A stretch of DNA of 64,000 nucleotides from Hanleya hanleyi (GCA_036873755.1 JAVTVY010020541.1:17126-81125); one strand, 5' to 3'. Shown: positions 32,325-43,180, counted from the stretch's first letter. Notes: generated by a model from the sequence alone, not told the origin. Numbers and translations are program-made.

Positions 32325-32573
32325 CTAGAGCATCTGCTTGGAAATTGAGGAAATAAAAAACATACGTGGCTTCGTCGTGGGTTCCGTCGGGGGTTCCGTC
32401 GTGGGTTCCGTCGGGGGTTCCATCGGAGGCAACAACGGGAGGGCCGCCGGAGTCATTATTGCCTCTTCCGACTCTTTCGACTCTTCCGAGCTCTTCTTCT
32501 TCTTTTTGGCCGTGATGGAATGCAGCACGGCACAGGAACATACCAGCAGGAAAAGCACGGAAGCGATATTCAT
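32325..32573 (-). CDS. Putative secreted peptide, probably a first coding exon
   Basis: Starting at MNIASVLFLLVCSC (ATG 32573; an in-frame ATG 8 codons earlier is less likely because it lies near the cap site), the product begins with a clear signal peptide of ~20 residues. A Lys/Ser/Glu-rich stretch (KKKKKSSEESKESEE) and a Pro/Thr/Glu repeat (PPTEPTTEPPTEPTT) follow. TATATAAG lies ~60 bp upstream (near 32632-32640 on the minus strand). A strong donor-like GTATGT near 32365 suggests the exon ends there, in which case the last ~14 residues read here are intronic. No family recognised; downstream exons were not found. Confidence 0.45.
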   Translation of the reverse strand: MNIASVLFLLVCSCAVLHSITAKKKKKSSEESKESEEAIMTPAALPLLPPMEPPTEPTTEPPTEPTTKPRMFFISSISKQML

Positions 32574-32614
32574 GGTTTTGATAATTGACTTGTGCAAAGT
32601 GTGTATGTACTGAA

Positions 32615-33015
32615 AGTGCCAATTAACACTACTTATATAGGACCAAGCGAAAACAATGCGAACGTCAGCTGGGTGGTTATCACATTTAATCTTTCAAACT
32701 AATGAAGGGACAACAATAGACTCTTTAGGGGAAACTATCAGCTGAATTTTTCATTTCAAGAGCGGATCTTCTGGAAATGCATGACAATAGATACAGATAC
32801 AATATTTCTTTATAAAGTGCCAATTAACACTACTTAAAAAAAGACCAAGTGATAACAATGACATGGTCAGCTGGATGGTTATCATATTTAACCTTTCAAC
32901 TAATGAAGGGACAACAATAGACTCTATAGGGAAAAATATCAGCTGAATGTTTCATTTCAAGAGCGAATAATCTGTAAATGCATGATAAAAGATACAGATA
33001 CAATATTTCTTTATT
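32615..33015. repeat. ~200-bp tandem duplication including the promoter of the secreted-peptide exon
   Basis: 32615-32815 and 32816-33015 are direct repeats (AAGTGCCAATTAACACTACTTA, AATGAAGGGACAACAATAGACTC, CAGCTGAAT...TTTCATTTCAAGAGCG). The copy next to the exon has TATATAG, while the distal copy reads TTAAAAAAAG at the same place, so only one TATA box survives. Confidence 0.75.
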
Positions 33016-33019
33016 GTCA

Positions 33020-33735
33020 ATATTGTGAATAAACAGCTTTAAGCTACTGGATCGACCCGGTGATCCTAGTGGTAGCACAGTGGCCGACCCATATTTGCTT
33101 ATACACTCCGCTTGGTATGGCTGCATTTACTTTGGGTCGCACATGCAGATAAAGGTTAAAAAATCACTAGCGATAATAGTTTTGATATATTAGACTCATT
33201 AAAGTTAATGGTTCCCTTGTTATCGCCTGCTCGCCAGGAAACGGAGACGGGCGGTTGAAGTTATTTTTATTTTTTATTTTTATTTTTAGCTGGGTATATT
33301 CTATACGAAATATGCGTTGAAACAAGCTGAAAAGAGAACTGTTAATTCTATTTGCAGAGTAAATAAATGTATGATTGTTCCCTAACAAATAAATCAGCTC
33401 TCTAATCCCTGGCGAATCGTGCTAAATGGGACTAGCTCTGATGGGTGGAGTGCCCATGAGCAACCGGAAGCGGAACGCTTCACCGATATCGAGAGCGGGG
33501 CGAGACATCGAGGTTTCACCCAACGAGACTCACGGGTCAAGGCATGCGCCATAGGTCAGGATAGGTAGGGCATGATGGATCTGGCCACCCTGGTAGAATT
33601 ACCTCCGCTGCCTACCGCGTGCAGTCTACGTTTCTTGTTCTTGTTCACTGAATAAAATAAAGTTGAGATCCTAATCAACACGATGACGTGTATTACAGTG
33701 GAGTTGGGTATTATATGAAAATAAAAGGATCGATG
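33020..33735. other. No recognised gene
   Basis: 33240-33290 is a TTTTTATTTT tract. 33410-33665 (CTGATGGGTGGAGTGCCCATGAGC ... GAATAAAATAAAG) is GC-richer than its surroundings and ends at a poly(A)-like signal. It may be a retroposed RNA or an unidentified repeat, which I cannot name. Confidence 0.3.
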
Positions 33736-33737
33736 CG

Positions 33738-33786
33738 TGTCAGGAGTGGGATTCGAACCCTCGCCCGCATGTGCAGACCAGTACCC
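33738..33786 (-). pseudogene. tRNA-Leu-like 3' half
   Basis: On the minus strand it ends in GGGTTCGAATCCCACTCCTGACA, a T-arm plus 3' acceptor strand as in leucine tRNAs. No matching 5' half (GTCAGGA..., A box) follows upstream, so it is a fragment or retroposon remnant. Confidence 0.5.
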
Positions 33787-33863
33787 GCGAGGAAGGAACT
33801 GGGTTGTCGCGTTAGGTTAGGGCGTTATGGCGATAAGATAAAGCGTTGAGACGAGCGTTGAAT

Positions 33864-34860
33864 TAAATTGAATTGAATTGAAGTTTATTCTCAGAACCAA
33901 GCATATAATGGTATGAGAATCTAATACGATACAATCATAATCATATGGCGACTGTCTCAGAATCAAAACATTTTGGAGAAAACAACAGATAAGAGTACAA
34001 CAGATCACATTAGAATGATATGTAATACAGTAAAACGGAACTATAATAATATAATAATCAATATGGGAGGGATTTCTACTAAACAATACGTTTGACCCCT
34101 CTCTGTACAAATGTAGCTACTTTATTCAGCACACTGGCAGTTCTGTTAGCCATCATGGAAATGAACTTGTTTTCTGATGGTCTGGTCCAAAATTTAGCAG
34201 GAATAAAATCTTTTCTTAAATCTTGGAAGAAAGGACACACGAGTAGAAAGTGGTACTCGTCACCAATGGATGCTAAATCACAATATGTACAAATACGTTC
34301 CTCTCTCGGGACGTCTGTATACCTGCCTCTTACAACCGACAGTTTGTGATTATTACATCTGAACTTACACAATGACAACGCTTTGTTGGTCGACAAACAT
34401 ACAAGATATCTTTCTAAATCAAATGACTGCTTGAATTCTTTGTAAAAAATGAATTGACTACAATCTTCATTAGCTGCACGCCAACTCTGTAAATACTGGT
34501 CTTCTAATTTCAACCTGACAACAGTGTTCAACCAATCAATACTTAAAAACGTTTGATTATCCCATATATAATTTAAACCACATGAAGTAAATATATGTTC
34601 GACATGGGAAATCCATATCGAAGCAAAACTCCCTGATCTATGAAGACGAAAAAGAAATTTATACACAAGGCTCGAGTATTTGTCAGAGGAACACATTAAT
34701 AACTTTCCCCAAAATTTAACCATACGCAGTTTTATTTTGATAGATAAAGGGTAACGACCAGTTTCACCATAGACTAATGCGCTGGCTGTACTTTTGTTAA
34801 GTCTTAAGATGAATTTACAATAATGAAGTTGGAGTCTTTCTACTAGGTTTTCAAATCAAG
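33864..34860 (-). mobile_element. 5'-truncated non-LTR (LINE) retrotransposon
   Basis: The minus-strand frame is open from 34860 to 34079 and encodes the C-terminal end of a LINE reverse-transcriptase protein: a VYGETGRYPL segment, then LSLCKFRCNNHKLSVVRGRY, then a C-x2-C ... H-x4-C zinc knuckle (ICTYC ... YHFLLVC). The annotated Met at 34723 is internal, and the catalytic RT domain is missing. The 3' UTR ends in a (CAATT)n-type tail at 33864-33890. Non-functional copy. Confidence 0.85.
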
Positions 34861-35057
34861 CGTCACGATGGATTGGTGTCAATTCCATGGGATATCACGT
34901 GGTGATTTAGACCAATCAGAGCTTTTGAACACACTTTCGCTCTCTCTCTTTCTCTCTCTCTCTTGGGCGTTGAAGCAGATCGATAGGCGTTGGTGGGGGC
35001 TACGTTGTTACGTCCAAAAAAAGCAACCCTGTCCGATAGACGTTCACAGTCGACGTT

Positions 35058-35230
35058 AGTAGTATAGTAAGCGTAAATTCCTTAGTATTTTCAGGGTACC
35101 CGAAAAAGAGCGCCAATCGGGAACCCTCCAAATGAGGTAGAATTTCCTTTTATGACATCCAGGAGTGTGAACATGATAGGACATGTACTGAAGTGTGACG
35201 TCATGTATGACGTCACTTCCGGTCTGCGTG
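35058..35230. repeat. Terminal segment, left end of unit 3
   Basis: Terminal inverted repeat with AAATTCCTTAGTATTTTCAG and GGTACCCGAAAAAGAGCG, then two CRE octamers (TGACGTCA near 35200 and 35209) and CACTTCCGGTC. Its mirror is 47735-47906. Units 1 and 2 lack it in the window. Confidence 0.85.
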
Positions 35231-35890
35231 AATCGGGCGTGTGTATTCCTCCGCGGTGATGTGGTCTGGTGGTGATGCGGTCTGCCTCCGCGGACAGAAA
35301 GTAGTCCCAAATTCTCCGGCATTCTCCGGCAATCTTCAGGGGCGAGAGGGCTCCCTAGTGTGCCGATTGGGTCGTATGAGGTATCAATGTGAAGCATTCG
35401 TGAAGGGGCATCTGATGGGATGGGTGTGGTGTTGAAATATCGTCATTCTGCGCATGTGCGGTGGCCAAAGGGTATGAAAATAGCCGTTTTGGAGCTAGGG
35501 GAGCCACTAATGGTCCAATGGGGCCATATGAGGTATCAATGTGAAGCATTCGTCAAGGGGCATCTGACTGGACTAGCGGTTCGGGCATTGTCGCCATTCT
35601 GCGCATGCGCAGACAGGGAATTGTTGGAAAAGGGTATGGAAATAGACTTTTTGGGATCTAGGGGAGCCCCTAATGGGCCGATGGAGTCATATGAGGTATC
35701 AATGTGAAGCCTATGTGAGGGGGCATCTGACTGGACTAGTGGCTCGGGCGTTGTCACCATTCTGCGCATGCACAGACAGGGAATTGTGGGAAAAGGGTAT
35801 GGAAATAGACGTTTTGGGATCTAGGGGAGCCCCTAATGGGCCGATGGAGTTGTATGAGGTATCAATGTGATGCCTATGTGAAGGGGCATC
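35231..35890. repeat. CCGCGG segment and block H, left arm of unit 3
   Basis: CCGCGGTGATG ... CTCCGCGG inverted pair, then H units with NRF1-type sites at about 35446, 35600 and 35762 (the first and last degraded by one base). Mirror at 47070-47720. Confidence 0.8.
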
Positions 35891-36640
35891 TATTCATGGG
35901 TGGGTGCATGTAAAACTTTCTCCAGAAAAAAAGCGGAAAACGGACTTTACTCCTAAAATAGGAGAAAACACCTATCAACCCTAGCCAAAAGGGCTAATAT
36001 TGGTCCCCGGGCTTAACGGGGATTGCCTATCAATAGAGTTATCTCCCCCTAGTTCCAGGGTTGGTGTATTTAAAATTTTTCCTGAAAAAATACGGAACAC
36101 GGACTTTATCCTAAATTACGGGAAAATGCCTCCCACTGGGAAACCTACTTCTATACATTTGCGGTATGGTTGTTTGGATTTGTTTTCTTAGTCTCGTCAA
36201 GACAAACATGATAGGAAGTGTCCCGGCACGAAACGGTGAAATTTTTGAAAAAAGTTCGAGGAGACCCATATAGTCCCATACTAGGGGTATAGGTCCAATG
36301 TTTGTCCCACTGGGAAACCTACTTCTATACATTTGCGGTATGGTTGTTTGGATTTGTTTTCTTAGTCTCGTCATTTAGAACACGATGGGAAGGGTCCCGG
36401 AGCGAAACGGTGAAATTTTTGGAAAAAGTCACCGAGGTCTGTATATAGGCCTATAGGCTGGCTATATGGGGAGTATAGGTCCAACCTGGGAAATTCACAC
36501 ACGTTCATTGTGATATGGGCTGTTTCGATTTGTTTTTCAAGTCTCGTCATTTAGAACACGATGGGAAGGGTCCCGGAGCGAAACGGTGAAATTTTTGGAA
36601 AAAGTCACCGAGGCCTGGGTAGGCCCATAGGCCTATACTG
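35891..36640. repeat. Block A, left arm of unit 3
   Basis: A1 then A2 units, including two copies of GACAAACATGATAGGAAGTG/AGTAGGTTTCCCAGTGGGAC-type sequence. Mirror at 46320-47060, slightly shorter or longer per unit. Confidence 0.75.
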
Positions 36641-36979
36641 CATGGCTATGTGTGTATAGGTCCATACGAGGTGGACGTTTTGGGGTCTAAGTCCCTAATG
36701 ATCCGATGGGGTCGTATGAGGTCTTATTTTGAAGCTGTCGTGGAGGAGCATCCGACTGGACTAATAGTTCGTAAGTGTTCAATATTCTGCGCATGCGCAG
36801 TCTGGCCCGTAGTATAGAAAGCAGGCATTTTGGGGGGTATGTGGGTGTGTGTTTGGGGTAGAGATGCACCGCCATGGGTCCGAATGGGTCGTGGAGGATG
36901 ATATGACATGTACAGACCTGTCTGTGTCGTTCATCTCCGTATCTTTTCGGTGAGAGGAGCCTGTACTGGGGTTTTTCCC

Positions 36980-37300
36980 CACAATGGCGTTCACCTTCGG
37001 GTCTTTCCGGTCAACGTATTCTCCATTTTCCCACAATGGCGTTCACCTTCGGATCTTTCCGGTCAACGTATTCTCCATTTTCCCACAATGGCGGTGGATC
37101 CGCAATTATCCGCCATTTTCCCACAATGGCGATGTATCCGCCATTATCCGCCATTTTCCCACAATGGCGGTGTATCCGCCATTATCCGCCATTTTCCCAC
37201 AATGGTGGTGTATCCTCCATTATCCGCCATTTTCCCACAATGGCGGTCACCTTTGGGTCAACGTATCCGCCATTTTCCCACAATGGCGTTCACCTCCGTG
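36980..37300. repeat. YY1-type hairpin array, left arm
   Basis: About 38-bp repeats, each with CCGCCATT, a TTCCCAC spacer and AATGGCGG (a perfect 8-bp stem), separated by TGTATCCGCCATTAT. The GCCATTTT/GCCATTAT cores match the YY1 motif. Flanking longer units carry TTCACCTTCGGGTC and TCAACGTATTCTCC. Mirror array at 45525-45960 is ~70 bp longer. Confidence 0.85.
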
Positions 37301-37369
37301 TCTTTCCGGTGAGGTCCGTGAAGATGCGAATGCCACATTTTTGGTACCGTGCCAGGAGCCAGCCAGAGA

Positions 37370-38110
37370 TGCACCGCTATGGTTCCGAATGGGTCGTGGA
37401 AGGTGTCAAAGTGAAGCTTGTGTGGGGTAGAGTCAGAATGGCGTGGTTTTAAATGCAAGTCGCGTCAATCTGCGCATGCGCAGTTGGTTGTAGTAAGTAA
37501 AGTGGACATTTTCGGGCAGTGAAGGAAGGTATTTGGTGTAGAGAGGGGCCATTCTCAGTCCGAATGCGTCGTGTGAGGTGTCATGTTGTAGCTCTTGGGG
37601 TGTAGACCCCGATTTGAGGGATGTTCACGTCATCTGTGACGTCATTGGTGACGTCATCAGTACGAGTAGTAGCCAAAGTGGACATTTTGGGGCAGTGAAA
37701 GGAATGTATTTGGTGTAGAGAGGGGCCATTCTCAGTCCGAATGCGTCGTGGGAGGTGTCATCTTGTAGTTCTCGGGGTGCAAACCCCGATTTGAGGGCTG
37801 TCCACAGCATCTGTGACGTCATTGGTGACGTCATCAGTAGGAGTAGTAGCGAAAGTGAGCCTTTTGGGCCAGTGAAGGTTGTTATTTGGTGTAGAGATGG
37901 ACCATCCGCGGTGCGAATGCGTCATGGGAGGTGTCATGTTGTAGCTCTCGGGCTGTAGACCCCAATTTGAGGGATATCCACAGCATCTGTGACGTCATTG
38001 GTGACGTCATCAGTACGAGTAGTAGCGAAAGTGGGCATTTTTTAGCAGTGAAGGATGTTATTTGGTGTAGAGATGGACCATCCGCGGTGCGAATGCGTCG
38101 TATGAGATGT
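37370..38110. repeat. Blocks N and B, left arm of unit 3
   Basis: NRF1-type palindrome near 37470, then CRE pairs near 37637, 37815 and 37990. Mirror at 44750-45420. Confidence 0.85.
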
Positions 38111-38400
38111 CATATTGTAGCAACGCCCGTCAACGCCAAGCTTAACGCTTCATCGCCCTGGCGAAATAGCTCAGAAGTTCTGATTTTCTAGATATTCCAT
38201 GGAATTGTCACAAACTGGAAATGCAGTGACGCCCGTCAACGCTTGTAGTTACGCCTTAACGCTCTAACATAACGCCTTGACGCCATGATATAGACAGGAG
38301 AGAGAACAACAACAACAACAAGGATGACACATGAGAGAACAACAACAACAAGAAGTTTTTTCATATAGTTTATTTTCCCCAATGTTGCATCATATCCACG
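38111..38400. repeat. GGCGTT-rich spacer, left arm
   Basis: CAACGCC and AACAACAAC runs, reverse complement of 7820-8060-type spacer, followed by the AATAAA of ZFb copy 3 on the minus strand. Confidence 0.7.
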
Positions 38401-38672
38401 CTGGGGGAGCCGCGTTGGGCATATTTACCATTCAAGAAGATTCTTGTCCAATCAGAGGCCACCATTTGCATGTTTCATATTCGTTCCTGTCCGTTAGATG
38501 TATTCTTGTCCAATCAGAAGTCTCCATTTCAGAAAGTTCCATCTTCGGCCATGTTCGCTCTGAACCGTTTATTCTAATCATCGTCGGGCAGCCCAGGATA
38601 CCGTTGAGGCAACATATCCTCAGATAGTTGTTTGCGCATTCTGAGTATCTATCAGTGCATGGGTGAATACTT

Positions 38673-39601
38673 TCATCCGATGGGGGGTGGTGGTCAGTTT
38701 AACCACGAAGAACGTAACATTGGTCATTATCTCCACTATCCACTTGGTGTTGGGGCGCTGTTCATAGGCCCATTCCAAGGGATCCACAGTGTCCAGTTGG
38801 GCCAGCATCGTCTCTAGCGACGCCCGATTAGTGATTGTGAAAGGATGGTCGTACACTGGGTTGATGGCACTGGAATAGAAATAGCGCAATTCACCCGTCA
38901 TCTTATGGCATAATATGTACCCAAATGCTACATTTAATGTGAAGGACGTAGGTTGATCATTGAAGATGGCATCCATGTAGCTGCGTAGACGGGCGAGGCC
39001 AGTCAGTCGAAAATTGTACAAGTCCAATATAGGGCGATGACGGTGGAAACAGTGTCGGATCATGGACCAATGGCGTCGATACATCTCACTCACTGGATGA
39101 TCTTCGGGTAAGAGATCAATGGGAACATCCACCGCATCTTCCAGAAAAGGTTCGTTGTTGTCAGGCGTATGACCGGGAACAGTAATGCTAGGGACCGACT
39201 GGATATCTAGGCTCTTCTGAACTGTGGGTATAGGCGGGCTCTCCGTGATCGCATCACCAGTGGCATTCGGTCTCTCCGGGTTCATCTTCAGTGAGTCTGT
39301 CCCTCCTGGGTGCCTCTTTAGTGGAAAGTTGTCCCTCATGCCGTGGTGACGGACCATGAATCAAGCGCTCATGCCGTCTTAACTGACTGGGTCGTTTGAA
39401 GAGTTGACCACATTCTTCGCATGGACGCTTGGGTGGCCCATGAATTGAACGTTCATGGCGCTGTAAATGATCCGGGCGCTGAAACGACAGTGTGCATATC
39501 GTACAGCTATACCGGGCGGTTCCGTCGTGCTTGGTAGCCTCATGGCGGCGCAAGTCGTGCAGACGAGTGAATGATTTCGAGCACGTAGTACAAGTTAACA
39601 T
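38673..39601 (-). pseudogene. ZFb copy 3: zinc-finger gene with one frameshift (left arm of unit 3)
   Basis: Start MLTCTTCSKSF at 39601 (Phe to Leu at residue 2 relative to other copies). Three complete C2H2 fingers. One extra G near 39269 shifts the frame just after TEDEPGET. The C-terminal domain is open from 39357 in the other frame and overruns the ancestral stop because of an extra C in the C-run near 38685. The 3' hairpin at about 38391-38424 is also damaged (ATATCCACGC against GTTGGGCATAT). It is the counterpart of copy 4 but its lesions differ. Confidence 0.85.
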
Positions 39602-39646
39602 CTTGGTGGTTGACAGAGTGTCTGATGAAACGGCCAGGCCGCTTCC

Positions 39647-39681
39647 CTTTTATAGCAAGCTAGCTGGTGATCTATTTTTAG
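39647..39681 (-). promoter_or_regulatory. Core promoter of ZFb copy 3
   Basis: CTAAAAATAG (39672-39681) and TATAAAAG (39647-39654) on the minus strand. Confidence 0.75.
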
Positions 39682-39908
39682 CACAATCAGTTCAACTTGG
39701 ACGTCAGCCACAAGAACCCGGATGTAAGCGCGGACGTCAGCAACAAGAACCCGGATGTAGGCGCGGACGTCAAGAACCCGGAAGTTAGAGGGGAGGTGAC
39801 CGGCCTATCGACCAATCAGAAACCATCATTTCAGTTCAATCTTCGTTCAGTGTAACCTAAACGTCTTCGGGCAATCCATGATACTGAAGCTCGAAGCTCT
39901 TACTTCTC

Positions 39909-40190
39909 TCATTCAACACTGAGATCAATGTCCATCGACTCTTCAATCCGCGGCGAACCGACCTCCATGGGTTCATCTATTCTCAGATGCATTCCGATAG
40001 AAACTGAAATATCCGGTCTCGAGAGTGGCGAGCGTGATCCGTGTATGACATTTCGGTGACGACTCAATTGACTGGGATGCTTAAAGGCTATATCACAATC
40101 CGCACATGCATGCATGGGTACTTCGTGGCGTGCACGTGTGTGACAACGCAAACTGTCCAGGCGATGAAAGCGCTTCGAGCAAGAGAACAT
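39909..40190 (-). CDS. Small C2H2 protein, copy 3 (finger 1 damaged)
   Basis: A 93-aa open frame. A 9-nt in-frame deletion after codon 3 removes the first two metal-binding cysteines' spacing (MFSCSKRFH instead of MFSCTTCSKRFH), so finger 1 has lost its C-x2-C. Finger 2 (CADC...RHRNVIH) is intact. The stop has moved, adding a Glu (DLSVE). The acidic repeats remain. It probably encodes a one-finger protein, or nothing. TATA box (TATAAGAG) at 40235-40242 on the minus strand. Confidence 0.55.
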   Translation of the reverse strand: MFSCSKRFHRLDSLRCHTRARHEVPMHACADCDIAFKHPSQLSRHRNVIHGSRSPLSRPDISVSIGMHLRIDEPMEVGSPRIEESMDIDLSVE

Positions 40191-40409
40191 ATCGGCTGTG
40201 GATCTGGAAATGATGAATGCCGTAAAACTTTCGGCTCTTATAGGCCAACATAGGAGTACCCGGATGTTCTACAGTCAGGGATGTACAAGAACCCGGATGT
40301 ACCCGGATGTAAAAGTGCCCGGATGTTCACGAATGTACTACCATCCCGGACTTCTATCAGGCCCAGGTCCAGAAGCTCTCATGTCCTGCATGTGAATAGT
40401 CAGTCATAT

Positions 40410-41205
40410 TGTGTGTGCGTGTGCGTGCATGTGCGTGTATGTGTGTGTGCGTCTGTGTGTCTGCGTCTGTATGTATGTGTCTGTGTGTGTGTGTGTGTGT
40501 GTGCATGCCTGTGTTTGTGTAGGTGTGTGTGTGTGTATGCATGTGTGTGTATGTGTGCGGGTGTGCGTGCATGTGCGTGCGTGTATGTGTGTGTATGCGT
40601 CTGTGTGTGTGTGTGTGTGTGCGTGTGTGTGTGTGCGTGTGTGTGTATGCAGCATGTGTGTCTATACCTCTGTGGGTAGGTGTGTGTATGTCGCCGTGTG
40701 CCATGATACAGACAGATGAAAGGAACACCAGGGTACCAGGAACTGACCTTTGACCCCTACGCGCTAGCGCATATTGACCTTTGACCTCAGAAATTTGCAT
40801 ATCACGTGACAGAGGTCAAAGGTCAATGAGTGCACTTGGAGCTCAGAGCTCGGAAGTGACATTTGCATATGACCTCCGTGAGGTCACTTCCGCTTCCGTT
40901 CACCTGACCGGAACTGACCTTTGACCCCGGCGCCCTCCGTGTCACTTCGGTAACCTCCGTGACATCTTCGGCCACCTCCGTGTCTCTTCGGTGACTTCCG
41001 TGACATCTTCGGTAACCTACGTGTCTTTTCGGGCACCTCCGTGACATCTTCGGTGAAGCATGTGCGTATGCGTGTATGTGTGTTTGCGTCTGTGTGTATG
41101 CGTCTGTGCGCGTGTGTATGAGTCTGTGTATATGTGTGCATTGCGTCTGTGTGTATGTGTGTATGCGTGTATGCGTCTGTGTGTATGCGTGTGTGTGTGT
41201 GTATG
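40410..41205. repeat. TG arrays, DR1/E-box segment and CTTCGG repeats, left arm
   Basis: TG arrays at 40410-40690 and 41055-41205 enclose 40730-40930, with TGACCTTTGACCCC, ATATCACGTGAC, GAGCTC, TTTGCATATGACC and CACTTCCG, and 40930-41055, a ~30-bp repeat of CTCCGTGACATCTTCGG/CTTCGGTAAC. Mirror at 41655-42440. Confidence 0.8.
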
Positions 41206-41660
41206 CAACCACCACCACCACCACCACCACCATCACCACTACCACCACCACACACCACCGCACACCACCACCACCACACACCACCACACACCACCACTAC
41301 CACCACCACCACCACCGGGCCTTGACGCCCGTCAACGCCACCACCACCACCACACACCACCACACCACCACCACCACCACCACGACCACCACCACTGGGC
41401 ACACGTACCTGGTGCACCCTGTACCCGCATAGGGTACACCAGGGTGTGGGTGCAACAGGTACGTGTGCCCAGTGGTGGTGGTCGTGGTGGTGGTGTGGTG
41501 GTGTGTGGTGGTGGTGGTGGCGTTGACGGGCGTCAACGCCCGGTGGTGGTGGTGGTAGTGGTGGTGTGTGGTGGTGTGTGGTGGTGGTGGTGTGTGGTGG
41601 TGTGTGGTGGTGGTAGTGGTGATGGTGGTGGTGGCGGTGGTGGTGGTTGCATACACACAC
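41206..41660. repeat. Apex of unit 3: CCA/TGG arrays and 5-nt loop
   Basis: (CCA)n with CACACCACC variants up to 41395, then a unique apex, then (TGG)n from 41471. TGTACCC (41420-41426) pairs with GGGTACA (41432-41438) around GCATA. GGGCACACGTACCT and AGGTACGTGTGCCC form the next stem. This is the symmetry centre of the 12.85-kb palindrome. Confidence 0.9.
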
Positions 41661-42211
41661 ACACACACGCACGCATACACACAGACGCATACACGCATAC
41701 ACACATACACACAGACGCAATGCACACATACACACAGACTCATACACACGCGCACAGACGCATACACACAGACGCAAACACACATACACGCATACGCACA
41801 TGCTTCACCGAAGATGTCACGGAGATGCCCTAAGAGACACGTAGGTTACCGAAGATGTCACGGAAGTCACCGAAGAGACACGGAGGTGACCGAAGATGTC
41901 ACGGAGGTTACCGAAGAGACACGGAGGGCGCCGGGGTCAAAAGTCAGTTCCGGTCAGGTGAACGGAAGCGGAAGTGACCTCACGGAGGTCATATGCAAAT
42001 GTCACTTCCGAGCTCTGAGCTCCAAGTGCACCCATTGACCTTTGGCCTCTGTCACGTGATATGCAAATTTCTGAGGTCAACGGTCAATATGCGCTAGTGC
42101 GCAGGGGTCAAAGGCCAGTTCCTGGTACCCTGGTGTTCCTCTCATCTGTCTGTATCATGGCACACGGCGACATACACACACCTACCCACAGACGTATACA
42201 CACACATGCTG

Positions 42212-42248
<37 letters not shown>

Positions 42249-42440
42249 GCATACACACACATACACGCACGCACATGCACGCACACCCGCACACATACAC
42301 ACACATGCATACACACACACCTACACAAACACACGCATGCACAGACACACACACACACACAGACACATACATACAGACGCAGACACACAGACACACACAC
42401 GCATACACGCACATGCACGCACACGCACACACAATATGAC
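41655..42440. repeat. CA arrays, CTTCGG repeats and DR1/E-box segment, right arm
   Basis: Mirror of 40410-41205: CA array 41655-41800, CCGAAGATGTCACGGAGGT repeats 41805-41935, CCGGTCAGGTGAACGGAAGCGG, AGGGGTCAAAGGCCAG, then CA array 42175-42435. Confidence 0.8.
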
Positions 42441-42615
42441 TGACTATTCACATGCAGGACAGGAGAGCTTCTGGACCTGGGCCTGATAGAAGTCCGGGAT
42501 GGTAGTACATTCGTGACCATCCGGGCACTTTTACATCCGGGACTTTTACATCCGGGTATATCCGGGTTCTTGTACATCCCTGACTGTAGAACGTCCGGGT
42601 ACTCCTATGTTGGCC

Positions 42616-42623
42616 TATAAGAG
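42616..42623 (+). promoter_or_regulatory. TATA box of small zinc-finger gene, copy 4
   Basis: TATAAGAG in the conserved context, with ACATCCGG-type repeats upstream at 42510-42600. Confidence 0.65.
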
Positions 42624-42667
42624 CCGAAAGTTTTACGGCATTCATCATTTCCAGATCCACAGCCGAT

Positions 42668-42949
42668 ATGTTATCTTGCTCGAAGCGCTTTCATCGCCTG
42701 GACAGTTTGCGTTGTCACACACGTGCACGCCACGAAGTACCCATGCATACATGTGCGGATTGTGATATAGGCTTTAAGCATCCCAGTCAATTGAGTCGTC
42801 ACCGAAATGTCATACACGGATCACGCTCGCCACTCTCGAGACCGGATATTTCAGTTTCTATCGGAATGCATCTGAGAATAGATGAACCCATGGAGGTCGA
42901 TTCGCCGCGGATTGAAGAGCCGATGGAGATTGATCTCAGTGTTGAATGA
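42668..42949 (+). CDS. Small C2H2 protein, copy 4 (finger 1 damaged)
   Basis: A 93-aa open frame, MLSCSKRFH..., with the same 9-nt deletion as copy 3 in the opposite arm, so finger 1 lacks its C-x2-C. Finger 2 and the acidic repeats (RIDEPMEVDSP, RIEEPMEIDLSVE) are intact. The deletion shared by both arms shows they descend from one parental arm or have been homogenised. Functional status doubtful. Confidence 0.55.
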   Translation: MLSCSKRFHRLDSLRCHTRARHEVPMHTCADCDIGFKHPSQLSRHRNVIHGSRSPLSRPDISVSIGMHLRIDEPMEVDSPRIEEPMEIDLSVE

Positions 42950-43180
42950 GAGAAGTAAGAGCTTCGAGCTTCAGTATAATGGATTGCCCGAAGACGTTTA
43001 GGTTACACTGAACGAAGATTGAACTTTCTGAAATGATGGCTTCTGATTGGTCGATAGGCCGGTCACCTCCCCCCTAACTTCCGGGTTCTTGACGTCCGCG
43101 CCTACATCCGGGTTCTTGTTGCTGACGTCCGCGCCTAATTCCGGGTTCTTGTCGCTGACGTCCAAGTTGAACTGATTGTG

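Noticed and set aside
33050..33110. tRNA-like TCCTAGTGGTAGCAC segment
   Set aside because: Resembles a D-arm, but no T-arm or acceptor stem found nearby.
36908..37452. ORFs with repeated PPLSAIFPQW and IRHFPTM
   Set aside because: Read-through of the YY1-type hairpin array; three overlapping frames are equally open.
40823..42038. ORFs with Val/Gly and Thr/His runs, 154-305 codons
   Set aside because: Translation of CCA/TGG and TG arrays at the palindrome apex, open on both strands.
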